Positions 18,557 to 27,355 of a DNA stretch of 64,000 bases are shown here, piece by piece. The translations under genes and the position numbers were made by a program. How positions within the stretch are numbered: position 1 is the stretch's first letter; the number at the start of each line of letters is the position of its first letter. This DNA is from Candidatus Fermentibacterota bacterium (GTDB lineage Bacteria > Fermentibacterota > Fermentibacteria > Fermentibacterales > Fermentibacteraceae): contig PDSZ01000045.1 in assembly GCA_002748705.1 (NCBI GenBank), positions 48,264 to 112,263 of the forward strand, in the 5' to 3' direction. The notes beneath the pieces are model-generated. The model did not search any database. It saw nothing but the letters and a program-made list of their open reading frames with translations, and had not been told where the DNA came from.

Positions 18557-20095
18557 CTACAAATCAGCCCAGAGACCTGGATCAGAAGGAAGATCAGAAA
18601 TGATATCGCAGTTTATCTCAAGGTTGTATTTCTGCTCCAGCTCCATGAGCCACTCTGTTGTTCTCTGTTCCATAAGCTGTTGGGTGAGATTACGCTGAAT
18701 AACAGGAGTCATCTGCTCCAGGGTAGCTTCATGGGGCGGAATTACAGATGCAAGCCTGTAGAAGACAAAAACACCTTCTTCAATTTCAACAGGCCGCTGC
18801 CAGAGGGTATCAGTTTCTTCAATGAGGAAAAGGCTGATTGCCATTCTTTCAGGGATCTGGTCGGGAAGAACCGGTCTTGAGAGATGATCTTCTCCGGCTT
18901 CAAGATAGTCAGGATATCCAGGCTGTCCCAGAACAGTCAGATCAAGGCCGCGCGCCATAGCTTCCATGTGCGTATCAAGCAGAGTAGAGGGGACCATTAC
19001 AGAATAGAATGTTCTTGTTTCAGGAATGAGTGGAATACTGTCAAGACTGTTAAAAGAGTCAAGTATCATTTCGTCAGTTACAGCTATCTGCGAAGCTACC
19101 ATATCGTGATAAAGAGCATCAGTAGCCTGTTCCATGGCGAAATCATCAGCCTGCTCCTGCAGCTCGGCATAGCTCTCAGGATTGTTTTGCAGAAGAACCG
19201 ATTCTGTTTCAATCAGCCTGATGTGATTGCTGAGTGTGTGTTTTACCCATGAAGGGGAATCAGGGGCAACAGGGAATCCGATTGCTGTGAAAGATACTAT
19301 TTCGTCAAAATCCTCTGCTGTGAGTTCTCCGTTGTTCCAGCTTACCAATATGGCGCCTTGCTCAAGATTATCTCTGTCGGAACAGTATCTCTCAACTGCA
19401 GTAGAGTCAAAGACTATGGAGGGTTCATAAAGAGCTGCCAGCGAATCAAGACTGCGGGCCACACGGCTGTCGGTAAGCGAACTGAGAGCAAAGTTGTTCA
19501 CAGCGGCAGTATCCTCCAGAGTGACGGCTATCATGCTGTCCGGGGAAACAACAGCAGAATCAAGTTTAAAGACTCCTGCTGTGAGGGAAACAGACTCTCC
19601 TGCAGCAAGGGTATCCAATGCGAAAGCAATATCCCATGGAATATCCGGAAGTCTTAAGGGGCCATGACTGATTCCCTGATCGTCTGTGTACCAGACAATT
19701 GAACCTATAAGTTCTCTGTAGTTTTCCAGGTCTTTATCGGTCAAAGCATTGCGAACAGATTCTGAGAGGTTTTGCCGATATGTCTGAGCAGCGGCAGTTC
19801 TGAGCCACAATTCACGCAGAGCGGAAATCTCAGGAGAATAAAGGTATTCATCACAGGAGACTTCAAGGGTTATTATGCTCTTTCTGCCAAGGGCAAGTAT
19901 GAATTCTCCCACAGCATCATCTTTTTCAGCAAAAACCTGTTTGCCGTGGGCATCCAGGTTGAGCCAGGCGTTTCCTGCTTCTGCAATAGTCAGCTCTTCA
20001 GAGGAAGTTCTGACAAGCCAGGTATTCCCGTCTGGAGAACCGCATCCGGTAAGCAGTAAAGCAAGAAGCAGGAAAGTAACAGAAACAGACTTCAT
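18557..20095 (-). CDS. PpiC/SurA-like periplasmic lipoprotein
   Basis: A 512-aa lipoprotein: the signal peptide ends in LLLTGC (lipobox) with Cys at residue 18. The ATG at 20095 is preferred to one 13 codons upstream because it begins a standard signal peptide and is preceded by AAAGGA on the minus strand. The body is helical with a C-terminal segment (EIEEGVFVFYRLASVIPP, then EATLEQMTPVIQRNL) that resembles the end of parvulin-type peptidyl-prolyl isomerases and their chaperone helix. A role in outer-membrane protein folding is inferred. Isomerase activity is uncertain because the parvulin core is poorly conserved. Confidence 0.65.
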   Translation of the reverse strand: MKSVSVTFLLLALLLTGCGSPDGNTWLVRTSSEELTIAEAGNAWLNLDAHGKQVFAEKDDAVGEFILALGRKSIITLEVSCDEYLYSPEISALRELWLRTAAAQTYRQNLSESVRNALTDKDLENYRELIGSIVWYTDDQGISHGPLRLPDIPWDIAFALDTLAAGESVSLTAGVFKLDSAVVSPDSMIAVTLEDTAAVNNFALSSLTDSRVARSLDSLAALYEPSIVFDSTAVERYCSDRDNLEQGAILVSWNNGELTAEDFDEIVSFTAIGFPVAPDSPSWVKHTLSNHIRLIETESVLLQNNPESYAELQEQADDFAMEQATDALYHDMVASQIAVTDEMILDSFNSLDSIPLIPETRTFYSVMVPSTLLDTHMEAMARGLDLTVLGQPGYPDYLEAGEDHLSRPVLPDQIPERMAISLFLIEETDTLWQRPVEIEEGVFVFYRLASVIPPHEATLEQMTPVIQRNLTQQLMEQRTTEWLMELEQKYNLEINCDIISDLPSDPGLWADL

Positions 20096-20139
20096 GAAGA
20101 ATGTCCTTTCAAATAAGTTGCGGAAGAACTGCAATAATA

Positions 20140-20165
20140 AAGAAGGCCTCCGAAGAGGCCTTCTT
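20140..20165 (-). terminator. Intrinsic terminator after the secreted propeller-like gene
   Basis: A perfect 11-bp stem, AAGAAGGCCTC / GAGGCCTTCTT, with loop CGAA. Read on the minus strand it is followed by TTATTATT. It lies 15 bases after the stop of the gene at 20181-21023 and before the start of the next minus-strand gene, so it probably separates them. Confidence 0.8.
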
Positions 20166-20180
20166 TAAGAAAGGCAGATT

Positions 20181-21023
20181 CTAGAACAGGCTCTTGATTG
20201 CACCCCATGAGTCCCTTGAGAGAGCACCTCCGGCATCGGTGACATCGTATCCGCGCAATGCGTCGGGACTGCCCTGCTCGAGAACAAACAGCTCAACCAC
20301 AGGGGATGTGTTGCGCATTGTAGCTCCGCCGTATGTTCCGTCAGCAATAACTGTGTGGTTTTCAACCAGGCTTCCGTCAGCTGCGATCTGGGCTATGATG
20401 CCGGAGCCGTTTGCGCTTGTGACCCAGAGGCAGTTATTGGCAGAGTCCCATGCTGCGCCATAGGTGCTTGTTGCTGCTGAGGACCAGTTTGTGTGAGTTG
20501 CTGTGGAACCGCTTACACCGTCCCAGGTGAGCTGATAAATGACTTCCGAGAATGAACCTGTGTAGAAGTCGGTACCGTCGTAGGCAAGTGCACGGTTGGG
20601 GTTTACAGCATTGGAAGTGAAGGCCCCGACTTTCTCGTGGGAGGTTATGTCGTAGTAATCTATCTGGTTGTCGTCACTTCCGTAAATATAGGTACCGTCG
20701 AAGCAGAGGTCACGAAGACCCCAGCCTGGAGCGTTGAACTGGGGGAAATCGTCTACCAGCATACCGTCAGAACTGAAGAGATAGAACATTCCTGTTCCGG
20801 CACCGGCCATACCTGCGCCGTTTGTTACCCAGAAATAGGTGCCATCCCAGCCGCAGCCCACTGTGTAGGCATTTGGAATACCGCCAGCTTCCAGATCATA
20901 ATTGGCGATCTCGTCCCACATTGCATCAGCTTCTCCCCCTGAAAGGCTGATTGTCGGGGCTCCATCTGTCATGGCAAAAGCCGTAACAGAGAAGACAACA
21001 GTAAGTACTAACAATAACCGCAT
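20181..21023 (-). CDS. Secreted beta-propeller-like protein
   Basis: A 280-aa exported protein. The ATG at 21023 follows GAGAGGAGG on the minus strand and starts a clean signal peptide (MRLLLVLTVVFSVTAFA). The mature part has four or five blades with recurring GCGWDGTYFWVT, LCFDGTYIYGSD, LAYDGTDFYTGS and AAWDSANNCLWVT, i.e. repeats of D-G-T-x-(F/Y/L)-(W/Y), typical of propellers. The C-terminus ends WGAIKSLF. No catalytic motif; a surface or binding role is likely but unknown. It ends in a strong terminator. Confidence 0.75.
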   Translation of the reverse strand: MRLLLVLTVVFSVTAFAMTDGAPTISLSGGEADAMWDEIANYDLEAGGIPNAYTVGCGWDGTYFWVTNGAGMAGAGTGMFYLFSSDGMLVDDFPQFNAPGWGLRDLCFDGTYIYGSDDNQIDYYDITSHEKVGAFTSNAVNPNRALAYDGTDFYTGSFSEVIYQLTWDGVSGSTATHTNWSSAATSTYGAAWDSANNCLWVTSANGSGIIAQIAADGSLVENHTVIADGTYGGATMRNTSPVVELFVLEQGSPDALRGYDVTDAGGALSRDSWGAIKSLF

Positions 21024-21161
21024 TTTTCCTCCTCTCAAATTTGCGTAACATAAAACTGTCCCTTATAGTAACTGTCATGAGGTTCTGCGTCAAGCCCCTC
21101 TTGCTTTCAGCTCTGACTGTGAAAGCCTCAAAGAGTCGCTGATAACTGATTATTGTTCGCT

Positions 21162-22232
21162 CTAAGGGTTGTATGTTCTGGGCTCTTCTTTGCCCTGAAG
21201 TACCCTTAAGGCGCCCAGAGCCAGAGCCTCCATTTCCATTTCTCCTGGATAGACTTTCATTTCAGCGATGAAAGATGTTGCCTCTTTTATCCATCCGACA
21301 AACTTTTTGTCCCAGGCAATTCCTCCTGTTACCAGAATGGCATCCACATTACCTCTCAGAACAACTGCCATTGAGCCTATTTCCTTCGATATCTGATAGG
21401 CCATTGCCTGGTATACTTCCAGCCACTGGCTGTTGCCGGCTTCAATCTCTTTTGCCACCTGAAGCATGTCGTTGGTTCCAAGATAGGCAACTATGCCGCC
21501 GCTGCCCTTGATTATCTTCTTTACCTGGTCAAGGGTGTATTTTCCTGAGAAGCAGAGTTTTGCCAGAGCTCCTGCAGGAAGGGTGCCTGACCTTTCAGGA
21601 GTAAAAGGCCCTTCACCGTCAAGAGCGTTGTTCACATCAATGACCTGTCCGTTGAGGTGTGCTCCGACGCTGATTCCACCTCCCATATGAGCAACGATGA
21701 ACCTGCAGTCCCTGTATTCCCTGTTCAGCTCTGCAGCTGCTTTTCGCGCAACCGCCTTCTGGTTGAGCGCATGGAATATGCTTGTTCTGGGCAGGAGAGG
21801 GCTGCCGGAGTATCGGGCAATGGGTTCAAGTTCATCCACCACAACAGGGTCAACAATGTATGCATCACATTCAGCTTTGCGGGCCAGTTCCCAGGCGATA
21901 GCTCCACCGAGGTTGGAGGCATGCTGCCCCATGATACCGGCTTTCAGGTCTGCCATCAGGCCTTCGTCTACAATATAGGTTCCACCATGAACAGGTTTTA
22001 CAAGGCCGCCTCTGCCTACAACACCGTCAAGGCTCTCAAGAGGAAAACCTGCTTCCTCCACAGCTCTGGCGATAACGCCGTATCTGAAAGAATACTGATC
22101 AAAAATGGCGGTTCCGAAAGGTGCCAGCTCCTCAGGGGAGTGTGAAAGCTTGTGTACCCAGACCTCTTTTTCGTTTTCGTATACTGCTATCTTAGTTGAA
22201 GTTGAACCTGGATTGATTGCCAGTATTCGCAT
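21162..22232 (-). CDS. buk: Butyrate kinase
   Basis: Acetokinase-family enzyme converting butyryl phosphate (or branched/short acyl phosphates) plus ADP to the acid plus ATP; 356 aa, the family norm. NPGSTSTKIAVY at residues 7-18, GRGGLVKPVHGGTY, the active-site region AHMGGGISVGAH and the C-terminal ILVTGGIAWDKKF are all Buk signatures. It stands alone: no phosphotransbutyrylase gene is adjacent. In this genome it could serve energy conservation from acyl-CoA. The start ATG is followed by the conserved beta strand MRILAINPG. Confidence 0.94.
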   Translation of the reverse strand: MRILAINPGSTSTKIAVYENEKEVWVHKLSHSPEELAPFGTAIFDQYSFRYGVIARAVEEAGFPLESLDGVVGRGGLVKPVHGGTYIVDEGLMADLKAGIMGQHASNLGGAIAWELARKAECDAYIVDPVVVDELEPIARYSGSPLLPRTSIFHALNQKAVARKAAAELNREYRDCRFIVAHMGGGISVGAHLNGQVIDVNNALDGEGPFTPERSGTLPAGALAKLCFSGKYTLDQVKKIIKGSGGIVAYLGTNDMLQVAKEIEAGNSQWLEVYQAMAYQISKEIGSMAVVLRGNVDAILVTGGIAWDKKFVGWIKEATSFIAEMKVYPGEMEMEALALGALRVLQGKEEPRTYNP

Positions 22233-22322
22233 CTTCCCTCCCTGGTATGCTTATGTGCTATCTTTAGAATGTCTGTTCGGTGCTGAATCTATTTTACCGA
22301 AAGGATTAAGGCAACCTGATAA

Positions 22323-22688
22323 TTGAGAAAAAAGTACAGAAGCAAAGCTGAAGTGATTGAGGACATACGGTTTCTTGAAAGGTCTCTCAGCAGACTTACC
22401 GAGTCTTTCAGGCTTGAGAAGGACGAAGCTCTCGCAGCAGATGACATGTCGCTGTTAAGGCTCAGAGAGCGAGAAAAGAATCACTACGGGCCTGAAGTCA
22501 GAAGGCTTCTCTCCGATCTCAGAGGGCTCAGACACAGGCTGAAAACCGTTCAGGGGCTTTCTTCAGCTATATTTGACAATCTGAACAGACTTGAATCGAA
22601 TATGAAAGATGCCGGAGCCAAATTTACCGGAACGGTGAACAGGCTGTGCCGGTATGGTTTACAGGGAGACAGTCAATGTACGGAATAG
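22323..22688 (+). CDS. Small coiled-coil protein of unknown function
   Basis: A 121-aa, highly charged helical protein starting with TTG. Heptad-like runs (DIRFLERSLSRLTESFRLEK, LRGLRHRLKTVQGLSSAIFD) suggest a coiled coil. It has no signal peptide or membrane segment. It overlaps the aspS start at 22676 by 13 bases, so the two are probably translated from one message. No family recognised. Confidence 0.6.
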   Translation: MRKKYRSKAEVIEDIRFLERSLSRLTESFRLEKDEALAADDMSLLRLREREKNHYGPEVRRLLSDLRGLRHRLKTVQGLSSAIFDNLNRLESNMKDAGAKFTGTVNRLCRYGLQGDSQCTE

Positions 22689-24019
22689 GTTCTGAGAACA
22701 GAAAGAACCTTGTCAGTGCCGGTGAACTCCGTGCGCTGGAAGGTCAGACAGTTGCCGTTCACGGTATGATTCAGAGGATAAGAAGGCTGGGCTGGGGGGC
22801 TTTTATTGTTCTCAGGCGTCATGACGGGCTTCTGCAGTGTGTAATAAGTCGGGAGGGAAATGAAGATCTGATAGATTCCCTTGCTGAAGAACAGTCAGTG
22901 GCAGTAACCGGTCTGGTTAAGGCAGCAGAAATCAGGGACAAGTCAATCAATCCCGGCAATGTTGAGATACAGGTTGAGTCTGTTGAAACAATCTCTGTAC
23001 CATCTGAGCACCCTCCGGTAGACCTGTCAAAAAAGCTTCTTGATCTTCACATAGACACCAATCTTGACATGAGACCTCTGAGCCTTCGTCATCCTGTTGA
23101 GAGGGCTCGCTTAAAGGTTTCAGAATCTCTTGCGGCAGGATTTGCAGAGTTTCTCAGGTCTGAAGGCTTTACCGAAATTCGCACACCCAAGCTGGGAGTT
23201 GCAGGGGCAGAGGGAGGTGCGAACATTTTCAAGGTTGAGTATTTCGACCGTGAGGCGTATCTGGCCCAGTCGCCCCAGTTCTACAAGCAGATGGGAGTGG
23301 GAATATATGAAAGAGTATTTGAAATAGGTCCGGTTTTCAGAGCTGAACCCCACCAGACCAGCAGGCACATCAATGAATACACCTCAATGGATTTTGAGAT
23401 GGGATTCATCAGAGACCACAGAGATGTTATGGAAATGGAAACTGCTCTGCTGGGGTTCTGTCTTGAAAAGGTTGCAGAGGATTGCAGTGCGGAACTGGCT
23501 CTGCTTGAAACCGAGCTTCCTGATTTGAGTGAAGATATTCCTGTCGTCACACTTGATGAAGCTCACCGAATAGCGGAAGTAATCACCGGTAAGGACTGTT
23601 CCAGTGAACCTGATCTGGAACCGGAGGAGGAACGGGCGGTATGTGCCTATTCTGCTGATAACTGGGGTTCGGAATTTGTTTTTGTGACCCATTTTCCCAC
23701 AGAAAAAAGGCCTTTCTACACAAAGGATGATCCTGAGACTCCAGGCAAAACCCTGAGCTTTGATCTGCTCTTTCGAGGGCTTGAGATTACCACAGGGGGT
23801 CAGAGAATACACAATTACCATGAGCAGGTAGTAAAAATGAAGGATTTCGGCCTTGATCCAAGCGACTTTCAGGGTTACCTGCAGGCACATAAGTACGGCC
23901 TTCCACCCCACGGGGGGCTGGCTGTCGGCCTTGAAAGACTTACAGCGAGGCTTCTTGGGGTAGACAACATTCGTTATACCACCATGTTCCCCAGGGATGT
24001 AAAACGGCTTACACCCTGA
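22676..24019 (+). CDS. aspS: Aspartyl-tRNA synthetase, archaeal/non-discriminating type
   Basis: Class II synthetase of 447 aa: N-terminal OB-fold anticodon domain (1-110), then the catalytic core with motif 2 (FRAEPHQTSRHINEYT) and motif 3 (GGLAVGLERLTARLLG). It lacks the roughly 140-residue GAD insertion of standard bacterial AspRS (about 590 aa), so it is the archaeal/eukaryotic-like form, which in bacteria often charges both tRNA-Asp and tRNA-Asn together with GatCAB. ATG 22676 is preferred over one 10 codons upstream because GGGAGA precedes it. Discrimination cannot be read with certainty. Confidence 0.93.
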   Translation: MYGIGSENRKNLVSAGELRALEGQTVAVHGMIQRIRRLGWGAFIVLRRHDGLLQCVISREGNEDLIDSLAEEQSVAVTGLVKAAEIRDKSINPGNVEIQVESVETISVPSEHPPVDLSKKLLDLHIDTNLDMRPLSLRHPVERARLKVSESLAAGFAEFLRSEGFTEIRTPKLGVAGAEGGANIFKVEYFDREAYLAQSPQFYKQMGVGIYERVFEIGPVFRAEPHQTSRHINEYTSMDFEMGFIRDHRDVMEMETALLGFCLEKVAEDCSAELALLETELPDLSEDIPVVTLDEAHRIAEVITGKDCSSEPDLEPEEERAVCAYSADNWGSEFVFVTHFPTEKRPFYTKDDPETPGKTLSFDLLFRGLEITTGGQRIHNYHEQVVKMKDFGLDPSDFQGYLQAHKYGLPPHGGLAVGLERLTARLLGVDNIRYTTMFPRDVKRLTP

Positions 24020-24026
24020 TACGAGA

Positions 24027-24068
24027 CAGGGAGAGCGTTATTCAGCTCTCCCTGCATCTGCTTTTTTT
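24027..24068 (+). terminator. Terminator after aspS
   Basis: A 10-bp stem CAGGGAGAGC (24027-24036) / GCTCTCCCTG (24045-24054), followed after seven bases by CTTTTTTT. The spacing before the U tract is longer than ideal. A second 11-bp stem, CAATTCTGCCG / CGGCAGAATTG (24087-24116), lies between this and the convergent gene and may serve the minus strand, though it has no adjacent U tract. Confidence 0.65.
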
Positions 24069-24122
24069 GAAATGCTTGCAGTGAATCAATTCTGCCGATA
24101 TTTACCGGCAGAATTGAAAACT

Positions 24123-24917
24123 CTATAAGTTGGGGTTGAAAACCCTCACTCCCCTGACAGGCTGATACTCCCCGTCTATAACCAGTGAGTCACTCAGAGT
24201 AAGGGTATCAGGAATTGTATGAAAACCCTCAAGATGGCTGTAGTATTTGCTCTCCAGGGCCAGATAGAAGCCTCCTCCGTAGGTTATGCTGTCCAACCAT
24301 TCTGGCGATTCAGGATCAGGCGCCACCATATGTGAAGAAACGGAGACTCTGGTGTTTGCCCCTCCAGGCCAGTGCTCAGGGTGGGCATTTCCTGAATAGA
24401 TGAACCTTTCCATGGCGGGAGTTATTGCCACCACAAAGTCCTGCATGAAATTTTTATCCGCAGGGTCGCCGGCTATAAGTGAGTCGCCTTCCATATCCAG
24501 CCTGTACCCTACAGGTCGGCCTGTAAACTCCATCCGCGATTCTGTAATAGATTCGGTTTTACAGTTTGCAGGAAGACCAGTATCAGCAGATATGTTGTCT
24601 CCCTTGTATGCAGTAACTGTATAGTAACCTGCGTAGTGAGCTATGTGGGCAGTTGCATTTGTTGTACTTGTGGCTGCCAGAGTCCATGGCCCTTCTATTC
24701 CTTTTCTGATCCAGAGCATATATCCGTCAACCTGTGTGGAATCCAGACCTGTCCAGGTTACGGTTATTGTGTCACCTTTACTGGCCAGTGTGTCAACAGT
24801 AATCCCTGTGACCACAGGAAGAGTGCCGGTTATTTCAGTTGCTGAGTCTCCGCACCCGCTAAGTGCAAGAATAAATGCAGCTGTCGCCATTGCAAGCACA
24901 GTAAGCCTTCTCATCAA
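24123..24917 (-). CDS. Lipoprotein with fibronectin type III-like domain
   Basis: A 264-aa lipoprotein with signal peptide and lipobox LALSGC (Cys at 22). Residues about 36-110 look like an Fn3 domain (VTGITVDTLASKGDTITVTW ... YYTVTAYKGD). The remaining 150 residues have no recognised motif but contain repeated SLVIDGEY/GGGFYLALE strands suggesting a second beta domain. Probably anchored to the outer membrane and facing the periplasm or outside. Function unknown. Confidence 0.7.
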   Translation of the reverse strand: MMRRLTVLAMATAAFILALSGCGDSATEITGTLPVVTGITVDTLASKGDTITVTWTGLDSTQVDGYMLWIRKGIEGPWTLAATSTTNATAHIAHYAGYYTVTAYKGDNISADTGLPANCKTESITESRMEFTGRPVGYRLDMEGDSLIAGDPADKNFMQDFVVAITPAMERFIYSGNAHPEHWPGGANTRVSVSSHMVAPDPESPEWLDSITYGGGFYLALESKYYSHLEGFHTIPDTLTLSDSLVIDGEYQPVRGVRVFNPNL

Positions 24918-24968
24918 ACCCTCCGTTGTTTTACAGCCGGTAAATAATCACTTACGGTATTCTCGCTG

Positions 24969-25772
24969 TCAATCCTGATGAAGTTCTTCTCTCAGGCTTT
25001 CCAGCTCCCGGTCTTTCAACCCCTGGAAACCGCCGAACGCACTCTTCTCCAGAAGCAGAATCTTGGCGGCTTTCTCAGTCATCTCAACATAATCACAGGC
25101 TTTTTCAATATCGTCGGCAAATCCCAGTATTCCATGTTTTCTCCAGATTACCGCGTTTGAATCCTGAAAGGTATCTCTTGTTCTGGTACCCAGTTCCCAG
25201 GTGCCAGGTGGGGCAAAGTCCAGAAAAGAAATTCCTCTGCCCATAAGAACAGAGATTTCAGGATGGGCTCTTTCCACAGCCTCTTTAAGCATGTCACCAG
25301 GCAGATCACTTGAAGAGAGCGCCAGCATTCCTGTGGAGTGCGTGTGAACGATAGCTGATGTATCCCAGCCTTTGTCAGGAGCGAGAGAATGTACCTGTAT
25401 GTGTGTACCTATTTCGCTTGTGGGAGCAGGAAATGATGACGGCCACAGCGCTGCAGTTCCGAATTCGGTGATGGAGACTGGAACGATCTGAGTTTTTCTG
25501 TCAAGCTCCATTCTCCGGAACCTGCTGCCTGCAGCTGTTACCAGAAGTGTCCGCCCTGCAAGGGAGCGAACAGGTTCCGGAAAGTGATAGGAACTTGCGT
25601 TCTCAGGAATAACAGTTTTTTCCCCCCTGGGAAGCAATACTGAAATGTTGCCGGCATTGGCTTCAGACCAGCCCATGTGCGCAAGGTGATAGGCTGTTCT
25701 GGCAATATCCTTTCTTATCTTCTCTATGTATTCCATGGCGGCAATATGCATGAAAAACACATGTTTTTCCAC
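24969..25772 (-). CDS. Class II aldolase/adducin family protein, RhaD-like
   Basis: A 267-aa zinc-dependent aldolase-type enzyme. Visible family motifs are the phosphate-binding SEANAGNIS, the PTSEIGTHIQVH segment, the zinc ligands HTH in AIVHTHSTG, a third His in WRKHGILGF, and APPGTWELG. The overall layout and length fit rhamnulose-1-phosphate aldolase more than fuculose aldolase or MtnB, but the substrate is not certain. Three Met codons lie in the first 13 residues; the furthest upstream has a GGGTGG-like ribosome site. No sugar pathway genes are adjacent. Confidence 0.75.
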   Translation of the reverse strand: MEKHVFFMHIAAMEYIEKIRKDIARTAYHLAHMGWSEANAGNISVLLPRGEKTVIPENASSYHFPEPVRSLAGRTLLVTAAGSRFRRMELDRKTQIVPVSITEFGTAALWPSSFPAPTSEIGTHIQVHSLAPDKGWDTSAIVHTHSTGMLALSSSDLPGDMLKEAVERAHPEISVLMGRGISFLDFAPPGTWELGTRTRDTFQDSNAVIWRKHGILGFADDIEKACDYVEMTEKAAKILLLEKSAFGGFQGLKDRELESLREELHQD

Positions 25773-25916
25773 CCTGTCAGGCTGGCACCTGCCTGAAAAA
25801 ACTTAAAGCCGTCCAGACATTTCATAGCAAAGCTCAACTCTCTCAACAGCTTCCATTTCATGTAAGCCATTTGTATCGAAAATCACATGATCTTTTGGGT
25901 TTGTGAAAAAGCATCC

Positions 25917-25945
25917 TTGACACAAGAGAGAAAGAAGAATATATT
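25917..25945 (+). promoter_or_regulatory. Sigma-70-type promoter of the oxygen-defence operon
   Basis: TTGACA (25917-25922), a 17-bp spacer, and TATATT (25940-25945): a near-consensus vegetative promoter. The expected start point is near 25952, about 24 bases before the regulator ATG. Confidence 0.75.
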
Positions 25946-25967
25946 CGTAATCGTTCCTAATACGAAT
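25943..25967 (+). promoter_or_regulatory. Candidate PerR/Fur operator
   Basis: ATTCGTA (25943-25949) and TACGAAT (25961-25967) form an inverted repeat with an 11-base spacer. It begins at the -10 hexamer and covers the expected transcription start, the usual site for repression. It precedes a Fur-family gene, so autoregulation of the operon is the simplest reading. Confidence 0.65.
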
Positions 25968-25975
25968 AGAGGTAT

Positions 25976-26392
25976 ATGAAAACACATACCAGAAGAAGAG
26001 GATCAAGGCAGAGAGAGGCTGTTTTACAGACAGTAAAGGAACTTGCCAATCATCCCACAGCTGACCAGATATTTATCAAGGTCAGAGAGAAGCTTGACAG
26101 GGTAAGCCTCAGCACGGTTTACAGAAATCTTGGAATACTGGTGGAAGAGAAAAAACTGATTTCAGTCACCGGCCCAGGGGGAGAGGTTCATTACGATCAC
26201 CTCCTGACAGAACACTGTCACGCTCTTTGCGATTCCTGTGGCAGGGTTCTTGATGTGCATATCTCTTCTGATATGCTCAAAGCAGTTAAACCAGTTGGAA
26301 TTCAGGGTTTTGATATTGCGGATGTAATGGTTACATTTACAGGTATCTGCAGTGAATGCAGTAAAGGGAAAGGCAGGGAAAATGGAGCTTAA
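25976..26392 (+). CDS. Fur-family transcriptional regulator, PerR-like
   Basis: A 138-aa metal-dependent repressor. The winged-helix recognition helix is SLSTVYRNLGIL (45-55). Two CxxC pairs (Cys85/88 and Cys125/128) build the structural zinc site, and His-rich HYDHLLTEHCH (72-82) supplies regulatory-metal ligands. The genes downstream are all peroxide, superoxide and iron handling, so PerR-like sensing is likelier than Zur or Fur, but the sequence alone does not settle the metal. Overlaps the rubrerythrin start by 11 bases. Confidence 0.85.
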   Translation: MKTHTRRRGSRQREAVLQTVKELANHPTADQIFIKVREKLDRVSLSTVYRNLGILVEEKKLISVTGPGGEVHYDHLLTEHCHALCDSCGRVLDVHISSDMLKAVKPVGIQGFDIADVMVTFTGICSECSKGKGRENGA

Positions 26393-26954
26393 GGGGAGTC
26401 GTACTGAACAGAATCTGCTCAAGGCGTTTGCTGGAGAGTCGCAGGCCAGAAACCGCTACACCTACTTTGCTTCACAGGCAAAAAAGGAAGGGTTTGTTCA
26501 GATTTACAATGTTTTCAATGAAACAGCCAGTCAGGAAAAGGAGCACGCAAAGCGTCTCTTCAAATTCCTTGAAGGCGGCGAGATTGAAATAACCGCTTCC
26601 TTCCCTGCAGGAATTGTAGGAACCACAGCTGAGAACCTCAAGGCTTCTGCGGCAGGTGAGAATCACGAGCATACTTCAATGTATCCGGAGTTTGCCGCTG
26701 TTGCAAAGGAAGAAGGTTTCAATGAGATAGCTGCGGTTTTCAGAAGCATTGCCGTTGCGGAAAAGCAGCACGAGAAGCGGTATCTGGGGCTTCTTGCCAA
26801 CATTGAGAGTGGAACAGTGTTCAAGAAGGCTGAACCGGTTATGTGGATATGCCAGAACTGCGGTTATGTTCATATGGGCGAAGAGGCTCCGAAGAAGTGT
26901 CCTGCATGTGCCCATCCGCAGGCTCATTTCATGCTGATAAGCGAGAACTGGTAA
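26382..26954 (+). CDS. rbr: Rubrerythrin
   Basis: NAD(P)H-linked peroxidase of anaerobes, 190 aa. The four-helix diiron domain shows the ligands in LLKAFAGESQARNRY, the EKEHAKRLF helix and AVAEKQHEKRY. The C-terminal rubredoxin domain has CQNC and CPAC. The ATG at 26382 is preferred because the protein aligns from MELKGSRTEQ and GGCAGGGAA precedes it. Co-transcribed after the regulator. Electrons probably come from the rubredoxin fusion encoded at 29077. Confidence 0.96.
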   Translation: MELKGSRTEQNLLKAFAGESQARNRYTYFASQAKKEGFVQIYNVFNETASQEKEHAKRLFKFLEGGEIEITASFPAGIVGTTAENLKASAAGENHEHTSMYPEFAAVAKEEGFNEIAAVFRSIAVAEKQHEKRYLGLLANIESGTVFKKAEPVMWICQNCGYVHMGEEAPKKCPACAHPQAHFMLISENW

Positions 26955-26978
26955 ACACCAAAAGAAGGGAAACTTACA

Positions 26979-27353
26979 ATGGCAGAGAGAATGCAGGTCT
27001 ACAAATGCGAAATGTGCGGAAACATCGTTGAGGTTCTTCACGGAGGCCCGGGCTCCCTTGAATGTTGCGGAACAGCTATGAATCTGTTTGACGAAAAAAC
27101 CGCAGACAGTACTACTGAGAAGCATGTTCCTGTTGTAGAGAAGACTGAGAATGGTTACAAAGTAACAGTTGGAAGCACAATACACCCGATGGCTGACGCA
27201 CACTATATTGAGTGGATAGAACTGCTGGCTGACGGCAGAGTATACAGGGCGTATCTGAATCCAGGTGATGAGCCTGTGGCAGAGTTCTTCATTCAGGCAG
27301 ATAATGTCAGCGCCCGTGAGTTCTGCAATATGCACGGACTGTGGAAGGGATAG
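26979..27353 (+). CDS. dfx: Desulfoferrodoxin (superoxide reductase, 2Fe type)
   Basis: Reduces superoxide to peroxide in the cytosol; 124 aa. The N-terminal desulforedoxin centre has Cys10, Cys13, Cys29 and Cys30. The catalytic Fe site has His49, His69, His75, His119 and Cys116, all five ligands present, and the conserved EKHVP glutamate/lysine loop is intact. The peroxide made is the substrate of the upstream rubrerythrin. Separated from it by 24 bases and followed by ferritin. Confidence 0.97.
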   Translation: MAERMQVYKCEMCGNIVEVLHGGPGSLECCGTAMNLFDEKTADSTTEKHVPVVEKTENGYKVTVGSTIHPMADAHYIEWIELLADGRVYRAYLNPGDEPVAEFFIQADNVSAREFCNMHGLWKG

Positions 27354-27355
27354 AG

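Noticed and set aside
24087..24116. Possible RNA gene or attenuator hairpin
   Set aside because: A single 11-bp stem with no other structure; most simply part of the convergent gene ends.
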